Below, piece by piece: positions 53,333 to 62,258 of a stretch of DNA of 64,000 nt. Source of the stretch: Rikenellaceae bacterium (GTDB taxonomy: Bacteria; Bacteroidota; Bacteroidia; Bacteroidales; Rikenellaceae); contig JAFRZW010000008.1 of the NCBI GenBank assembly GCA_017442365.1, forward strand, positions 1 through 64,000, in the 5' to 3' direction. Below the pieces are notes generated by a model, which saw only the letters and a list, made by a program, of their open reading frames with translations, had not been told where the DNA came from and searched no databases. Position 1 is the first letter of the stretch. Every line of letters begins with the position of its first letter. The translations under genes were made by a program, and so were the position numbers.

Positions 53333-53806
53333 CTACGCCACAACGCCACCATCAATACGGCAACGTCGCCAGATGTTTTGACGCGGATCGTATTCGGGAT
53401 AGAGTTCGGGTGAGGATTCGATCTGAGAGACAGCCTTTCGGAGCAGGGTCGTTGCCTGTGCGAGAGTCGTGCGACGGAGCGAGCGCAGGTCATTCTCGGT
53501 GGCAGCGTCGAGATAATCGCTCGACCCTTTGACCACACCTGCCGCACCGGTGCGCAACGCAAGCGAGGGCATCATCAGAACGCGGGTATAGAGTGCGAGA
53601 GCGGGGGCTATCAACTCCTCGACCAGCTCCGAGTAAGAGCCCCCGATCATAGCCTCGACCATCGCATCGCCCAGCACAGGCGACACAAAACGCTGCTGTG
53701 CCACGCTGATAGTCAGTTGATTGACATCTTCCGGAGTAACGCGGTCGAGAGGAGCGAAGGCCATCGAAGCAACCTGCGCCGGTGAAATTAGATTTTGCAT
53801 AAGCAT
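53333..53806 (-). CDS. Head-tail connector-like phage protein
   Basis: 157 residues, all-helical by appearance (MVEAMIGGSYSELVEELIA, ALALYTRVLMMPSLALRTG). Lies directly after portal (6-base gap) and has the size and composition of Bacteroidetes phage head-tail joining proteins, but I cannot name a family firmly. Confidence 0.55.
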   Translation of the reverse strand: MLMQNLISPAQVASMAFAPLDRVTPEDVNQLTISVAQQRFVSPVLGDAMVEAMIGGSYSELVEELIAPALALYTRVLMMPSLALRTGAAGVVKGSSDYLDAATENDLRSLRRTTLAQATTLLRKAVSQIESSPELYPEYDPRQNIWRRCRIDGGVVA

Positions 53807-53812
53807 AGCATT

Positions 53813-55027
53813 TTAGTCGATGTTACGAAGATTATACTTGGTAATCTGCGCCAAGAAGGGCTGCTGATCCTCGGCCTCGGGGTCGTAGTCGAGCCCATCG
53901 GCTTTGCGAGCCTCCCAAACGCGCATATAGAGCGGCTTAGCCTTGGTCGGAGGGCGATTGACAATCTGCAACGACGAGGTATCGAGCCCCAAAATCGAGT
54001 GCATCAACTCCTCAATCGGCTCCATCAGTTCGGCCTGCTCGGCCAGAATCACGGTGTTGAGCGCGATCTCGTACTCGTGCAGAATACGATCGGCATTGAA
54101 ACCCGACGAATAGTCCAGACCACTCAGCGCGCGGAACCACGAATGTGCCACGACGATATCGCTCGTTGCCTGACTGTGGAGGTCGGTCCAATCGCCGTCG
54201 TTGGCCGAGCCGATCGGGATAAAACGCGAGTTGTCGTCGCCCGCCCCATCGCGGATCACAAACATCACCTGACCCGGCGAGCCAGCAAAACGTCGCTCGG
54301 CACGTCGCACCAGATCGTAGGCCGTCTGCTCGTTGTCGATGTCGGCATCGAGCATCATCACACCCGAAAGCTGGAACGAGTTGTCCAGACGCGAGATGTT
54401 CCAACGATCTGTTTTGTAGGCGATTGCCGAAACATTCATACCCGCAATGTAGGGCGGCACACCATAGTGCGAGAACATCGGTTCGTAGTCCTTGTAGTGG
54501 ATTACGGCGCGCAACAGCCCTTCGCTGTCGGCCTCGAACGTCGGATAGAGAGCGAGTTGCCGAGCCTCCGCAGGGTTGAAGTGAGCCCAATCGTGGTGCA
54601 GCAACACGTGCTCGCCATCGCGTGCCAGACGACAGTGCGACGCGTCGTGATGATAGAGCGCAAGAAACGAGTGCTCGGCATCGGTTACAACCTCCAAAAA
54701 TGCGTTACCGAACAGCGACTTGTCGAATGCCAAACGGTTGAGCGTCTGACGCAACGTGTCGCCCGCACCATTGACACGCTCGACAAAAGCACCGAGCAGT
54801 CGATTCGAGTGGTCGTAGTTGAAGCCCTTGCCCGAGATATAGTCGGCCTTATCGTTGATGATTCTACGGTGAGTTGTCGAGCGTCGCGACATCAGAGCCA
54901 AAGCCACGGGCAAAAGATTATCGTCGCCCCAACGCCAGAATTTATCGCTCTTGCAGCGCGTCGAACGAACGAAGTAAGGATCGTGCTGCGGAGCGGCCGC
55001 CAGAATTTTAGTTGGTTTATTGCTCAT
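53813..55027 (-). CDS. Phage portal protein
   Basis: 404 residues. Early part YFVRSTRCKSDKFWRWGDDN, helical stem region with QTAYDLVRRAERRFAGSPGQ, and C-terminal LMEPIEELMHSILGL, as in Bacteroidetes prophage portal proteins. Normally the 12-mer vertex through which terminase packs DNA. No terminase is encoded here. Confidence 0.8.
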   Translation of the reverse strand: MSNKPTKILAAAPQHDPYFVRSTRCKSDKFWRWGDDNLLPVALALMSRRSTTHRRIINDKADYISGKGFNYDHSNRLLGAFVERVNGAGDTLRQTLNRLAFDKSLFGNAFLEVVTDAEHSFLALYHHDASHCRLARDGEHVLLHHDWAHFNPAEARQLALYPTFEADSEGLLRAVIHYKDYEPMFSHYGVPPYIAGMNVSAIAYKTDRWNISRLDNSFQLSGVMMLDADIDNEQTAYDLVRRAERRFAGSPGQVMFVIRDGAGDDNSRFIPIGSANDGDWTDLHSQATSDIVVAHSWFRALSGLDYSSGFNADRILHEYEIALNTVILAEQAELMEPIEELMHSILGLDTSSLQIVNRPPTKAKPLYMRVWEARKADGLDYDPEAEDQQPFLAQITKYNLRNID

Positions 55028-55049
55028 TGATTTTAATGGTTTGATATGG

Positions 55050-55199
55050 TTAATTGATTAGTTGTGGAGTCCGTCGTTCGGCATAGCATTCAAGTATCAG
55101 ATACGATACCGCTCGCCCGTCGCACTCGACCTCAATCAGTTCAATCGAGGCGACTCCCCCGACAAGGGAGTCGCACACGCGGTTGAAAATTCCACCCAT
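55050..55199 (-). CDS. Small ORF between capsid and portal genes
   Basis: 49 residues, starting 2 bases after the capsid stop. Sequence begins MGGIFNRVCDSLVG and includes ELIEVECDGRAVSYLILE. No family. The tight spacing and lack of other features in the gap argue that it is translated. Confidence 0.5.
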   Translation of the reverse strand: MGGIFNRVCDSLVGGVASIELIEVECDGRAVSYLILECYAERRTPQLIN

Positions 55200-55201
55200 C
55201 G

Positions 55202-56179
55202 CTACTCGATGTGAGCATACGACACCAACTCAGGCAGCAGGTAGTCGCAACCGGCCATAAACACGGCACGCTGACGGTTCTCCATCTGGTCGGGGTTGTA
55301 CCACATACGGATCTCGGTTCCGGGGAAGTCCGAGGTATTGACCGCCAAGGCCAGGTTACGACGATCGGTCAGAATCACGAACGACTGCGGCAGGTCGGCC
55401 GTCTGCTCCGCGTACTTACCCAACTGCAAGTCAATCACCGGAATACCACGCATCGACAGACCTACGCGACCTGCCTGCTTAGCCTCGTAAGCGGCATCGA
55501 GCACCACGCTATCGAGCGAATTTTCGTAGGCAGCATAGATGTCCGACGAGCAGAAGAATGCCAACTGACCCTCCGACTTCAATGCGCGCAGCTCCTCGGG
55601 CGCATCGGCCAACATCTGTCGCAACAACTCCTCGACATAGCCCTCGATCGAGAGTTCGTCAGCGGTGTAGGTGGTGTAGGTCATCTCGTCGCGGTCGGTA
55701 TGGATCGCTTTGAGCAGACCGTTGAAGGTGCCGAGCATACCGTTTTCGCGGTCGGTGTTGCCGAGCCACATCGTCGCGCGAATACTCTCGGCAATCGCTT
55801 GACGGAACAACTCGGTCTCGGCAGCCTCCAATTCGGTGCCCGACAGGTCATCCATATTGACATCGGCGCGGTTGGTGATCAACTCATAGACCATCGAGAA
55901 GTAGTCCGAAGCCGAGTATGCGATTTCGGCCTTGACCTTGCTCATATCGATCGACTTCTGGTAGCGGTCGGCAGCTTTCGAACCATTCCAACCCGCACCG
56001 TAGGGCTGCAAGATGTCGCCACTACGACGCCAGAAGTTGAGCGTTGTGGGCACAGGCATATTGTACATCACCTTGATACCCAGATCCAAAGCCGACGGAC
56101 CGGTCAGCATCGGGCGGAAAAAGATGTTTTCGAGCTCACGACCCGAATAGGTTTTGGGGTTTTCGATCAATTTACTCAT
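55202..56179 (-). CDS. Phage major capsid protein
   Basis: 325 residues. Position after the prohead protease, size and beta-rich C-terminal half fit an HK97-like capsid protein as in Bacteroidetes prophages (LELITNRADVN-like middle; FVILTDRRNLALAVNTSDFP; YNPDQMENRQRAVFMAGCDY). No N-terminal delta domain is obvious. Family-level identity is inferred from context. Confidence 0.78.
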   Translation of the reverse strand: MSKLIENPKTYSGRELENIFFRPMLTGPSALDLGIKVMYNMPVPTTLNFWRRSGDILQPYGAGWNGSKAADRYQKSIDMSKVKAEIAYSASDYFSMVYELITNRADVNMDDLSGTELEAAETELFRQAIAESIRATMWLGNTDRENGMLGTFNGLLKAIHTDRDEMTYTTYTADELSIEGYVEELLRQMLADAPEELRALKSEGQLAFFCSSDIYAAYENSLDSVVLDAAYEAKQAGRVGLSMRGIPVIDLQLGKYAEQTADLPQSFVILTDRRNLALAVNTSDFPGTEIRMWYNPDQMENRQRAVFMAGCDYLLPELVSYAHIE

Positions 56180-56263
56180 AGTGTTTTGTTGTTTGGTTGG
56201 TTAATAAAAAATGAATTAATTGAGGTGTGTGGACTGTTGGTTTTAGATGTTTTGCAAATAAAA

Positions 56264-56342
56264 CGCACTCGGTGGCGTGGGGCGGCGCGACTGAAAGTCG
56301 CGGGCGCCACCGAGTGTGTCGAAAACAGAGTTTTCGCCAATT
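56264..56342 (+). repeat. Three-stem G-run repeat element, copy 6
   Basis: Outer stem CACTCGGTGGCG/CGCCACCGAGTG, TGGGGCG, inner hairpin CGCGACT/AGTCGCG, tail hairpin CGAAAAC/GTTTTCG, CCAAT. Inserted between protease and capsid genes. Confidence 0.8.
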
Positions 56343-56344
56343 TT

Positions 56345-56370
56345 GCTTTTTGAATTTTGAATCTTGAATT
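56345..56370. repeat. Heptad microsatellite
   Basis: TTTTGAA/TCTTGAA units after copy 6. Confidence 0.7.
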
Positions 56371-56371
56371 T

Positions 56372-57241
56372 TTAGAACTTCGCATCGCGCATAGCGTCGG
56401 CGTCGCGCGAATATGAAGCGGCATTTGCGGGCTCCTCGGCCTCACGATCCGAGGGGTCATCGACCGCCTCGATCTCGGTTGGCAAGGCACGCTTCTGACC
56501 GCTACGCAGAGCCTCGATTGCTGCCGACGAGCGCGCCTCAACTGCGGCAGCCTCAACGTCGAGCAGCGCGCGTGGCATCGGTTCATCGGCTGTGGGTCGC
56601 AGGGTGGATATCAGACGCTCGGCTGCGTCGGCAATGCGAGCCTTCATCGTGCGACGCGAGGTCTTGACCTCGACAATCCTATCGACCAGTCCCTCTTCGA
56701 GAGCCTCCGTGGGGGTGAGCCAGCGACCGTTGCCTCGGTTCTCGTTCATCAGTGCAACGATCTGCTCCACCTCACGCCCGCTACGCGACGAATAGATTGC
56801 AGCCAGACGCTCGTCGGTTTTGTTGAGCAGGTCGAGGCTCTGTTGCAGATCGACGGCATTACCCTCGGTCGAGCTCATCGAGCGATGAATCAGGTAGAGC
56901 GCATTCGACATAATCTCGCGGCACCCGTCAGAGGCGGCCTGAGCGATGATCGTTGCGGCTGAGGCTGTGTAGCCATAGCAACGTGTAACGATCTGAGTGT
57001 CAAGCTCACACAAGGCGTCATAGATCAATAGTGCATCGGCTACATTACCGCCCGTCGAGCGGATATTGACGGTGATCTGCTCGACGTCGAGTGCGCGAAT
57101 CTCATCGAGTGCGCGGTTGAAAGCCTCGTAGGTTGCCACGCTGTGCGAAGCGCTCGACGCACTCTCGACGCCAATCGTTCCCTCGATGTCGATCACCGCT
57201 GTACGATCGGCCGAGCAACGAATTTTGATACTGTTTTTCAT
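56372..57241 (-). CDS. ClpP-type prohead protease
   Basis: 289 residues. ClpP fold: RSTGGNVADALLIYDAL, catalytic Ser94 in YTASAATIIAQ and His119 in YLIHRSM, followed by the long helix typical of ClpP-like head maturation proteases. A C-terminal extension of about 85 residues (after 205) may be scaffold. It matures the capsid shell. Start overlaps the previous stop (ATGA). Confidence 0.88.
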   Translation of the reverse strand: MKNSIKIRCSADRTAVIDIEGTIGVESASSASHSVATYEAFNRALDEIRALDVEQITVNIRSTGGNVADALLIYDALCELDTQIVTRCYGYTASAATIIAQAASDGCREIMSNALYLIHRSMSSTEGNAVDLQQSLDLLNKTDERLAAIYSSRSGREVEQIVALMNENRGNGRWLTPTEALEEGLVDRIVEVKTSRRTMKARIADAAERLISTLRPTADEPMPRALLDVEAAAVEARSSAAIEALRSGQKRALPTEIEAVDDPSDREAEEPANAASYSRDADAMRDAKF

Positions 57242-57522
57242 TTGCGTAATAGTTTGATTATTTGTTGATTGGTTGTGTCATAGACGGCTCGGCAAGCAGT
57301 CGAATAGGAGCACCCGAAGTCGATTGCGGCCTGCTCCAAGGCCTCGGTTTTGGCTCGTCCGCGAGTGGTCTGTTCATCGACATAGAGAAGAATGGTCAGA
57401 TCGCGCAGGCGGGTGGTGTCGAGCAGACTTGCCGAAAGCAATCGCTGGGCAATGCGTCGAGCGCGCAGAGGAGGACATAAACCGCTGAGCAGACGCTCGA
57501 TAGGTCGTGTATCTATTGGCAT
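57238..57522 (-). CDS. Small helical protein, possible HTH
   Basis: 94 residues from MPIDTRPIERLL. No family recognised. About 60-85 looks like a helix-turn-helix (ALEQAAIDFGCSYSTACRAV). ATGA overlap with the protease gene. Could be a regulator or a small virion gene; unresolved. Confidence 0.55.
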   Translation of the reverse strand: MPIDTRPIERLLSGLCPPLRARRIAQRLLSASLLDTTRLRDLTILLYVDEQTTRGRAKTEALEQAAIDFGCSYSTACRAVYDTTNQQIIKLLRK

Positions 57523-57536
57523 AACGAGCTGATTTT

Positions 57537-59891
57537 TTATACGAGTTGAACAAATCGACAACGTGCCACGCACTCCTCGGCCCGAAACTCCTCGATGGCG
57601 TCCAGACGGTAGAGTTCCTCCTCACCCCCGATCACGAGTCGATAGACTGCACGCAGATCGCGTCCCGCAGGGTCTGTGGCGATGATTGGCAGCAGGTCGG
57701 CAGCCGAAAGCCTCAACGACAGCGTAACATATCGAGCCTCATTAAGCTCCTCATAATGAGCGTCGTAATAACGGTGCAAACCCTCCACCCCATCACGATC
57801 CTCAAAACATAACGACCCCTCTGCGGAGTGGAAATCGGTCAACGGATAAGCACCCGCAAGCAATCCCCAGCGCTCGCCCTCAGGCAATATTTGCAGACCG
57901 TGATAAATGAGAATTTTGGTTGGGAAGTTGAGCTGTGCCGGATCGTCGGCATCGCGGTCGCCCACCTGCGGCAACGAGACCGAGGGCGCAAGCGCAAACA
58001 GCTCGGAGGCGTTGATCGTGGGAGCGAAGATCGGATTGCAGGCGTCGCGCTCGCCCTCGTCGGCCAACTTCGAGCGCACCTCACCGACCCATTCCCCGTA
58101 GCGGTCATCGTGCTGTTGGTTGTATCGCGCAACGGCTCCGTCGCCCACTTGGTAGCGGTGTCGCGTGGCCTCATCACCCCTCTCAGCCAGCGATCCGACA
58201 GTGATCGGCAGCGAGTCGATAATGCGGTCGCTCCAATCGACAATCTGCTCACGATCAACCATTTCGGCAGCCGAACGAATATAGACCTTACGCTCGATGG
58301 GGTCGGTGTAGAATCTCAGATTGAACATCTGTGCGAGCGCTTCGAGCAGATCGACCTGACGCAGATCGTGGTGCATCACATCGGCCAGCGTGAAGGTCGA
58401 GCCGAGGGCGGGATTGGGCTGGAACGAAGGGTAAGCGCGCGTCGAGGCATAGAGGGTCATCGACTGCCCCTCGGCAGCTCCCGCGAAGGCGATCTTGCGG
58501 AACTCGAATGGCTCCGATGCCGACACCTCGCGCGGTGTCGTTGCCACAGTAACCTCAACCTCGGTCTGCCCCTCCATCTCGACATAACCGGCATACAACG
58601 CCCAATCGTTCGGGCAAGGCAGGTAGGCATTCGCACCCGCAGGTCGATACATAAGCGTTGGTTCATAGGGGGTTACATCCGCAGGGATTGTCAGCAGGGC
58701 ATTATCCGAACTGAACTCAACAGCCAGCTGTTCAGTCGCGGTCGTACCCTTTTTAGCGATGTACATCAGTCGATAATTCGACCCCTCGATGTGGTTGAAA
58801 ACCACCACACGATACTCCACTCCGGCACGAATCGTTGGGCGATGATCGACAAAACGGTTTGCCAACGCAAACTTGTACTGATTGGCTACATCGAGGCAGA
58901 TGGTGTCGAAACCACGCAAGGTGTAGCGCGTCGCGATGCGGTAATCGGTCAAATAGTGAATTTGGCAGACGATCGAAGCCGTAACTTTTTCGGGAGGCGA
59001 GAAGATCGCCCCACCCTCCTCGATACGGAACGAATCGTCGGCAGCGTGCAGATCGGCAGCCTCCTCCGAAGGGGCAACCGTATCGACCAGATTACCAACC
59101 GTATTGAGCGACGTAAAGGGGTTGGCATAGACCATTCCGCGTTCGTCGGCAACGGCGGTTGTAGCCTCACTACGTCCCGCACGGAAACCCATTCGGGCGT
59201 CCAGACGCGAGGTGTCGCGCTCGGCAAAACGACCACTCATCACCAGATTCGAGAAGGGCTCGGTGGCCAGCAACGGGAAGTCGATCGTATAACCCGCGTC
59301 GGCAAATATCGCCTCGACCAATCGCGGTACGCGCACAAAGGGGTGAAAATCGGTGAGCGCAGGTATCTGCTGCACAGGCATCAGCTCGACCTCGGAGCGC
59401 ACATCTGAGTAGCGGTCGCGTAGCACAGGCAACATACGCACCACGCTGTCGCCGTTCCAGCTGTCGATAATCGCATTCGAATCGAATACCGACTCGAAGT
59501 CGATCGCCACCTCGTTCAACCGACGCAGCGAAGCTGTTCGTGCCCACTCGTGCGCACCCGAGATGACCTCGATCTCGAAACGACCACCCGCAACATTACG
59601 CTCCACAGCCACGAGCAGCACCGTACCCTCGATGAGCGTTGCACCATCGAACTCGATACGCGCCTTGTGGTCGGCATCGTTGAACGAGGTTGCGTCCAGA
59701 ACACGATCGTCGTAGCCGATGATCGCGCGGTTTGTGCGACAGATGGGGATCGACAGTCGGTAGCGACGCCCCGCACGCAGAGCCTCAAAACGATTGAGAT
59801 CTGTGGCGTCGAAACCGATCTTCGGAGCGACGGTTGCGGAGTCGGTCCGACAGAGTTTTTCGTCAATATAGAGCTTCATAAACGGCTGCAT
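57537..59891 (-). CDS. Large tail-like protein of the virion operon
   Basis: 784 residues from MQPFMKLYI (59891); MKLYIDE at 59879 is an alternative. Beta-rich, with segments like LTDFHPFVRVPRLVEAIFAD and LLEALAQMFNLRFYTDPIER, as in large tail or baseplate-tip proteins of Bacteroidetes siphophages. No enzyme motif. The gene before it ends 2 bases away. Annotation as tail protein is tentative. Confidence 0.6.
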   Translation of the reverse strand: MQPFMKLYIDEKLCRTDSATVAPKIGFDATDLNRFEALRAGRRYRLSIPICRTNRAIIGYDDRVLDATSFNDADHKARIEFDGATLIEGTVLLVAVERNVAGGRFEIEVISGAHEWARTASLRRLNEVAIDFESVFDSNAIIDSWNGDSVVRMLPVLRDRYSDVRSEVELMPVQQIPALTDFHPFVRVPRLVEAIFADAGYTIDFPLLATEPFSNLVMSGRFAERDTSRLDARMGFRAGRSEATTAVADERGMVYANPFTSLNTVGNLVDTVAPSEEAADLHAADDSFRIEEGGAIFSPPEKVTASIVCQIHYLTDYRIATRYTLRGFDTICLDVANQYKFALANRFVDHRPTIRAGVEYRVVVFNHIEGSNYRLMYIAKKGTTATEQLAVEFSSDNALLTIPADVTPYEPTLMYRPAGANAYLPCPNDWALYAGYVEMEGQTEVEVTVATTPREVSASEPFEFRKIAFAGAAEGQSMTLYASTRAYPSFQPNPALGSTFTLADVMHHDLRQVDLLEALAQMFNLRFYTDPIERKVYIRSAAEMVDREQIVDWSDRIIDSLPITVGSLAERGDEATRHRYQVGDGAVARYNQQHDDRYGEWVGEVRSKLADEGERDACNPIFAPTINASELFALAPSVSLPQVGDRDADDPAQLNFPTKILIYHGLQILPEGERWGLLAGAYPLTDFHSAEGSLCFEDRDGVEGLHRYYDAHYEELNEARYVTLSLRLSAADLLPIIATDPAGRDLRAVYRLVIGGEEELYRLDAIEEFRAEECVARCRFVQLV

Positions 59892-59892
59892 T

Positions 59893-60882
59893 TTAGATAG
59901 TTCGAGAGATTGTTTCCGAGTAGCCCAACTGCGCCACGAGGCGATCGGGGCACTCGCCTTGTCGGGTCGAATAGTCGGTGGTGATGACCTCAACCTCGCG
60001 CAGATGCCTCTGATCGATTATCCACACCGACGGCGATGCGATGATCGACATCAGCGCCTCGATCGAGGTGCGCGACACGATTCCGCTGTCGAGCGTGAGT
60101 GTCGTGCGGCGTGTGGTGATAGGCACGGGTGAGCCGACACCGCGACTGCGTTCGAAGCTCACTTTGCGAGCGCCAAAACCTTCGAAGGTGAAAAGATCGC
60201 AACCACCTAACGCATTGAACCACGCTACGCGACAGCTCTCGGCACCACGCCTCACAACGTCATAGACGAGCGTCGCCACCTCACCTGCCGAGGTCGAAAG
60301 TGTAACCTCGATACGTTTCAGCGGGGCGCTCACACGCGCCTGCAACGTGTCGAAATCGACCACCACGCCCACCACCTGTTCGCGCTCCGAGGTCGAGATG
60401 GAGTAGGGCGTAACACTACCGTCGGCGTCGTAGAGTCGAAACGCGGCGCTGATCGTACCGTCGATCGAGATCAGGCGCAGATCGTCGTTCTCGCCCGCGG
60501 CGAGGGTACGATGCAGAGGTAGCTCCGATAGCAGGCGATTGGGGACGAGTGGCGAGAGTTGTGGAGCTGCAAGCACCGCGGCAACCACCTCTGATTGAAC
60601 CTCGCCAATACGAATGAAGTGGTTGATCACCGAGGCGTAGTGTGAAATAGCATAGGTTGCCGAGTTGATCGTCGGAGTCAGCACGAAGTGGCGACGCAGG
60701 TAAGGAGCAACGTCGATCGAGCGTTTGCTGACTCCACGCAGACGCAATCTGCCGAGAGTCGATCCATTGTCGGCATTGACGATCTCGACCGTTGTAATGG
60801 TGTCGGGATCGAGCCCTTCGAGGGTGTAGAGCAGAGGCTCGACAGCCGACGCAAAGGGTGCGGGAGAAGATGTGATGTTCAT
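59893..60882 (-). CDS. Tail-like protein, first gene of the virion operon
   Basis: 329 residues, beta-rich (TLEGLDPDTITTVEIVNADN, RVSAPLKRIEVTLSTSAGEV, SVWIIDQRHLREVEVITTDY). No known domain by eye. Position before the large tail-like protein suggests a tail-tip partner. It begins about 210 bases downstream of the operon promoter. Confidence 0.55.
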   Translation of the reverse strand: MNITSSPAPFASAVEPLLYTLEGLDPDTITTVEIVNADNGSTLGRLRLRGVSKRSIDVAPYLRRHFVLTPTINSATYAISHYASVINHFIRIGEVQSEVVAAVLAAPQLSPLVPNRLLSELPLHRTLAAGENDDLRLISIDGTISAAFRLYDADGSVTPYSISTSEREQVVGVVVDFDTLQARVSAPLKRIEVTLSTSAGEVATLVYDVVRRGAESCRVAWFNALGGCDLFTFEGFGARKVSFERSRGVGSPVPITTRRTTLTLDSGIVSRTSIEALMSIIASPSVWIIDQRHLREVEVITTDYSTRQGECPDRLVAQLGYSETISRTI

Positions 60883-60894
60883 TGTTTAATGTTA

Positions 60895-60924
60895 TGTCGA
60901 TAAAGTGTTAAGATGTGTCGATAA
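60895..60924. promoter_or_regulatory. Two TGTCGATAA direct repeats in the operon leader
   Basis: TGTCGATAA at 60895-60903 and 60916-60924, 21 bases apart (two helical turns), just upstream of the first start codon. A possible operator. Confidence 0.5.
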
Positions 60925-61092
60925 CCGTTTATAACTACCCGCCGAAGATATGAGATAGCGCGAGTAATACCCTGAATCTCAGCGCAGAGCCGAGATTTAA
61001 CTGATGAGTGTTGAAAACTCGAAACGTGAAAAGTTGAAAACCCGCGATGACGAACGTCTGCAACCGAATGGAAAGCGGGTCGATTGATGGTG

Positions 61093-61125
61093 CAAATATA
61101 GTGTTTCGGGAGGGCGTTTGTCAAG
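61093..61125 (-). promoter_or_regulatory. Promoter of the virion-gene operon
   Basis: Minus-strand TATATTTG (61093-61100) with CTTG (61122-61125) at 21 bases; host-type consensus with one mismatch in the -33 box. Confidence 0.65.
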
Positions 61126-61126
61126 A

Positions 61127-61169
61127 GGCGGCGGGCAAATTTGTCGCAAGTTGAGAATCGCCCGCCGCC
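61127..61169. promoter_or_regulatory. Perfect 10-bp inverted repeat upstream of the operon promoter
   Basis: GGCGGCGGGC (61127-61136) and GCCCGCCGCC (61160-61169), loop 23 bases, directly beside the -33 box. The remaining leader to 61369 holds only an inverted repeat (61307-61336) before mqnA. Confidence 0.55.
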
Positions 61170-61369
61170 CACCGCTGTGAAAATGAGCGCTCTGCACCGC
61201 ACAAAAAAATGCAAAATTTTTGCAGTGAAAGCCAAAAAAGCACGCTGGGTTGCTATTTTTTTGCGCTCGGAGGCGGCAGTTTCCAAAAATTATATTAATT
61301 TAGCGGCGGATTATGGCTACGTGTGTCCATAGTCCGCTATGTTTCACCAAAGACTCAACAATATGGACG

Positions 61370-62134
61370 ATGGCTATTCTGCGGAGAATTGCACTTACTT
61401 CCTACCTCGATACGGTGCCATTCGTGTATGGCATCAAGCACGCACCCGAGTGTCGTGCCGAGTTGCTATTGTCCTCACCCGCGCGTAGTGTCGAACTGAT
61501 CGAGCAAGGCGCGGCCGATATCGCCCTTGTCCCTACGGCTGCGGCCGATCGTCTGCGCGGTGTGCGTATCCTCTCGGAGTATTGTCTTTCGTCGAGCGAG
61601 CGTCTTGCGACGGCCCGTATGGAGTGCGATGTGCCTTTGCAGCAGATCGAGCAGATCATCTACGACGCCGAGTGGTTCATCACCTCCGAGATTTTGGGTC
61701 GCCTCTGCACCCATCTGTGGCGCATTGCCCCCAAATTGATTGATCGCAGCGAGCTGCCTGCCGAGTGGCAACCCGCCCCGACCGATGCCGAGATCATCTG
61801 CGGCACCGAGGCATTCACCTCAGCGCGCCGCCGTCGCTACGAATTTGACTTGGGCGAGGAGTGGCACCGTTCGACTCGCTCGCCACTGGTTCTGGGTGTT
61901 TGGATCGCACGGGCCGACGTTACGCCCGAGGAGAGCGACGCCTTCGAACGCGCGCTGACCTTCGGCATCGAACATACGTGGGAAGCGCTGACCGAGAGCG
62001 AGTTAGCCACCCCCGAGAGCTATACCCAACTAACCGAACGAATCGACTATCTGTTTGATCAAGAGAAAGATAAGGCATTGCGAAAACTTTGGCGCGAGGG
62101 TGTCAAGGTAGCTCCGCGAGCCAATCCCGGCTGA
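61370..62134 (+). CDS. mqnA: Chorismate dehydratase (futalosine pathway)
   Basis: 254 residues from MAILRRI (61370). MqnA fold: TSYLDTVPFVYGIKH, then LVPTAAADRL and FDLGEEWHRSTRSPLVLGVW. It makes 3-enolpyruvyl-benzoate for futalosine-route menaquinone synthesis, consistent with ubiE/menG at 7.4 kb. No other mqn genes are nearby. No good promoter seen; a hairpin (61307-61316 with 61327-61336) precedes it. Confidence 0.9.
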   Translation: MAILRRIALTSYLDTVPFVYGIKHAPECRAELLLSSPARSVELIEQGAADIALVPTAAADRLRGVRILSEYCLSSSERLATARMECDVPLQQIEQIIYDAEWFITSEILGRLCTHLWRIAPKLIDRSELPAEWQPAPTDAEIICGTEAFTSARRRRYEFDLGEEWHRSTRSPLVLGVWIARADVTPEESDAFERALTFGIEHTWEALTESELATPESYTQLTERIDYLFDQEKDKALRKLWREGVKVAPRANPG

Positions 62135-62258
62135 ACGACCTGAGGATTGCCAGCGCGAGCAATCCGATGACCCCGCTCGGCGCAATGAATTTACGCCCCT
62201 GAGTGGCTGCGGCCACCGACTCACAAAGTACGAATAAACACAAAAAACAGGGAGCCAA

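Noticed and set aside
52030..61169. Tailocin, T6SS or contractile injection system
   Set aside because: There is no sheath, tube, spike or AAA ATPase; a capsid, portal and prohead protease are present instead.
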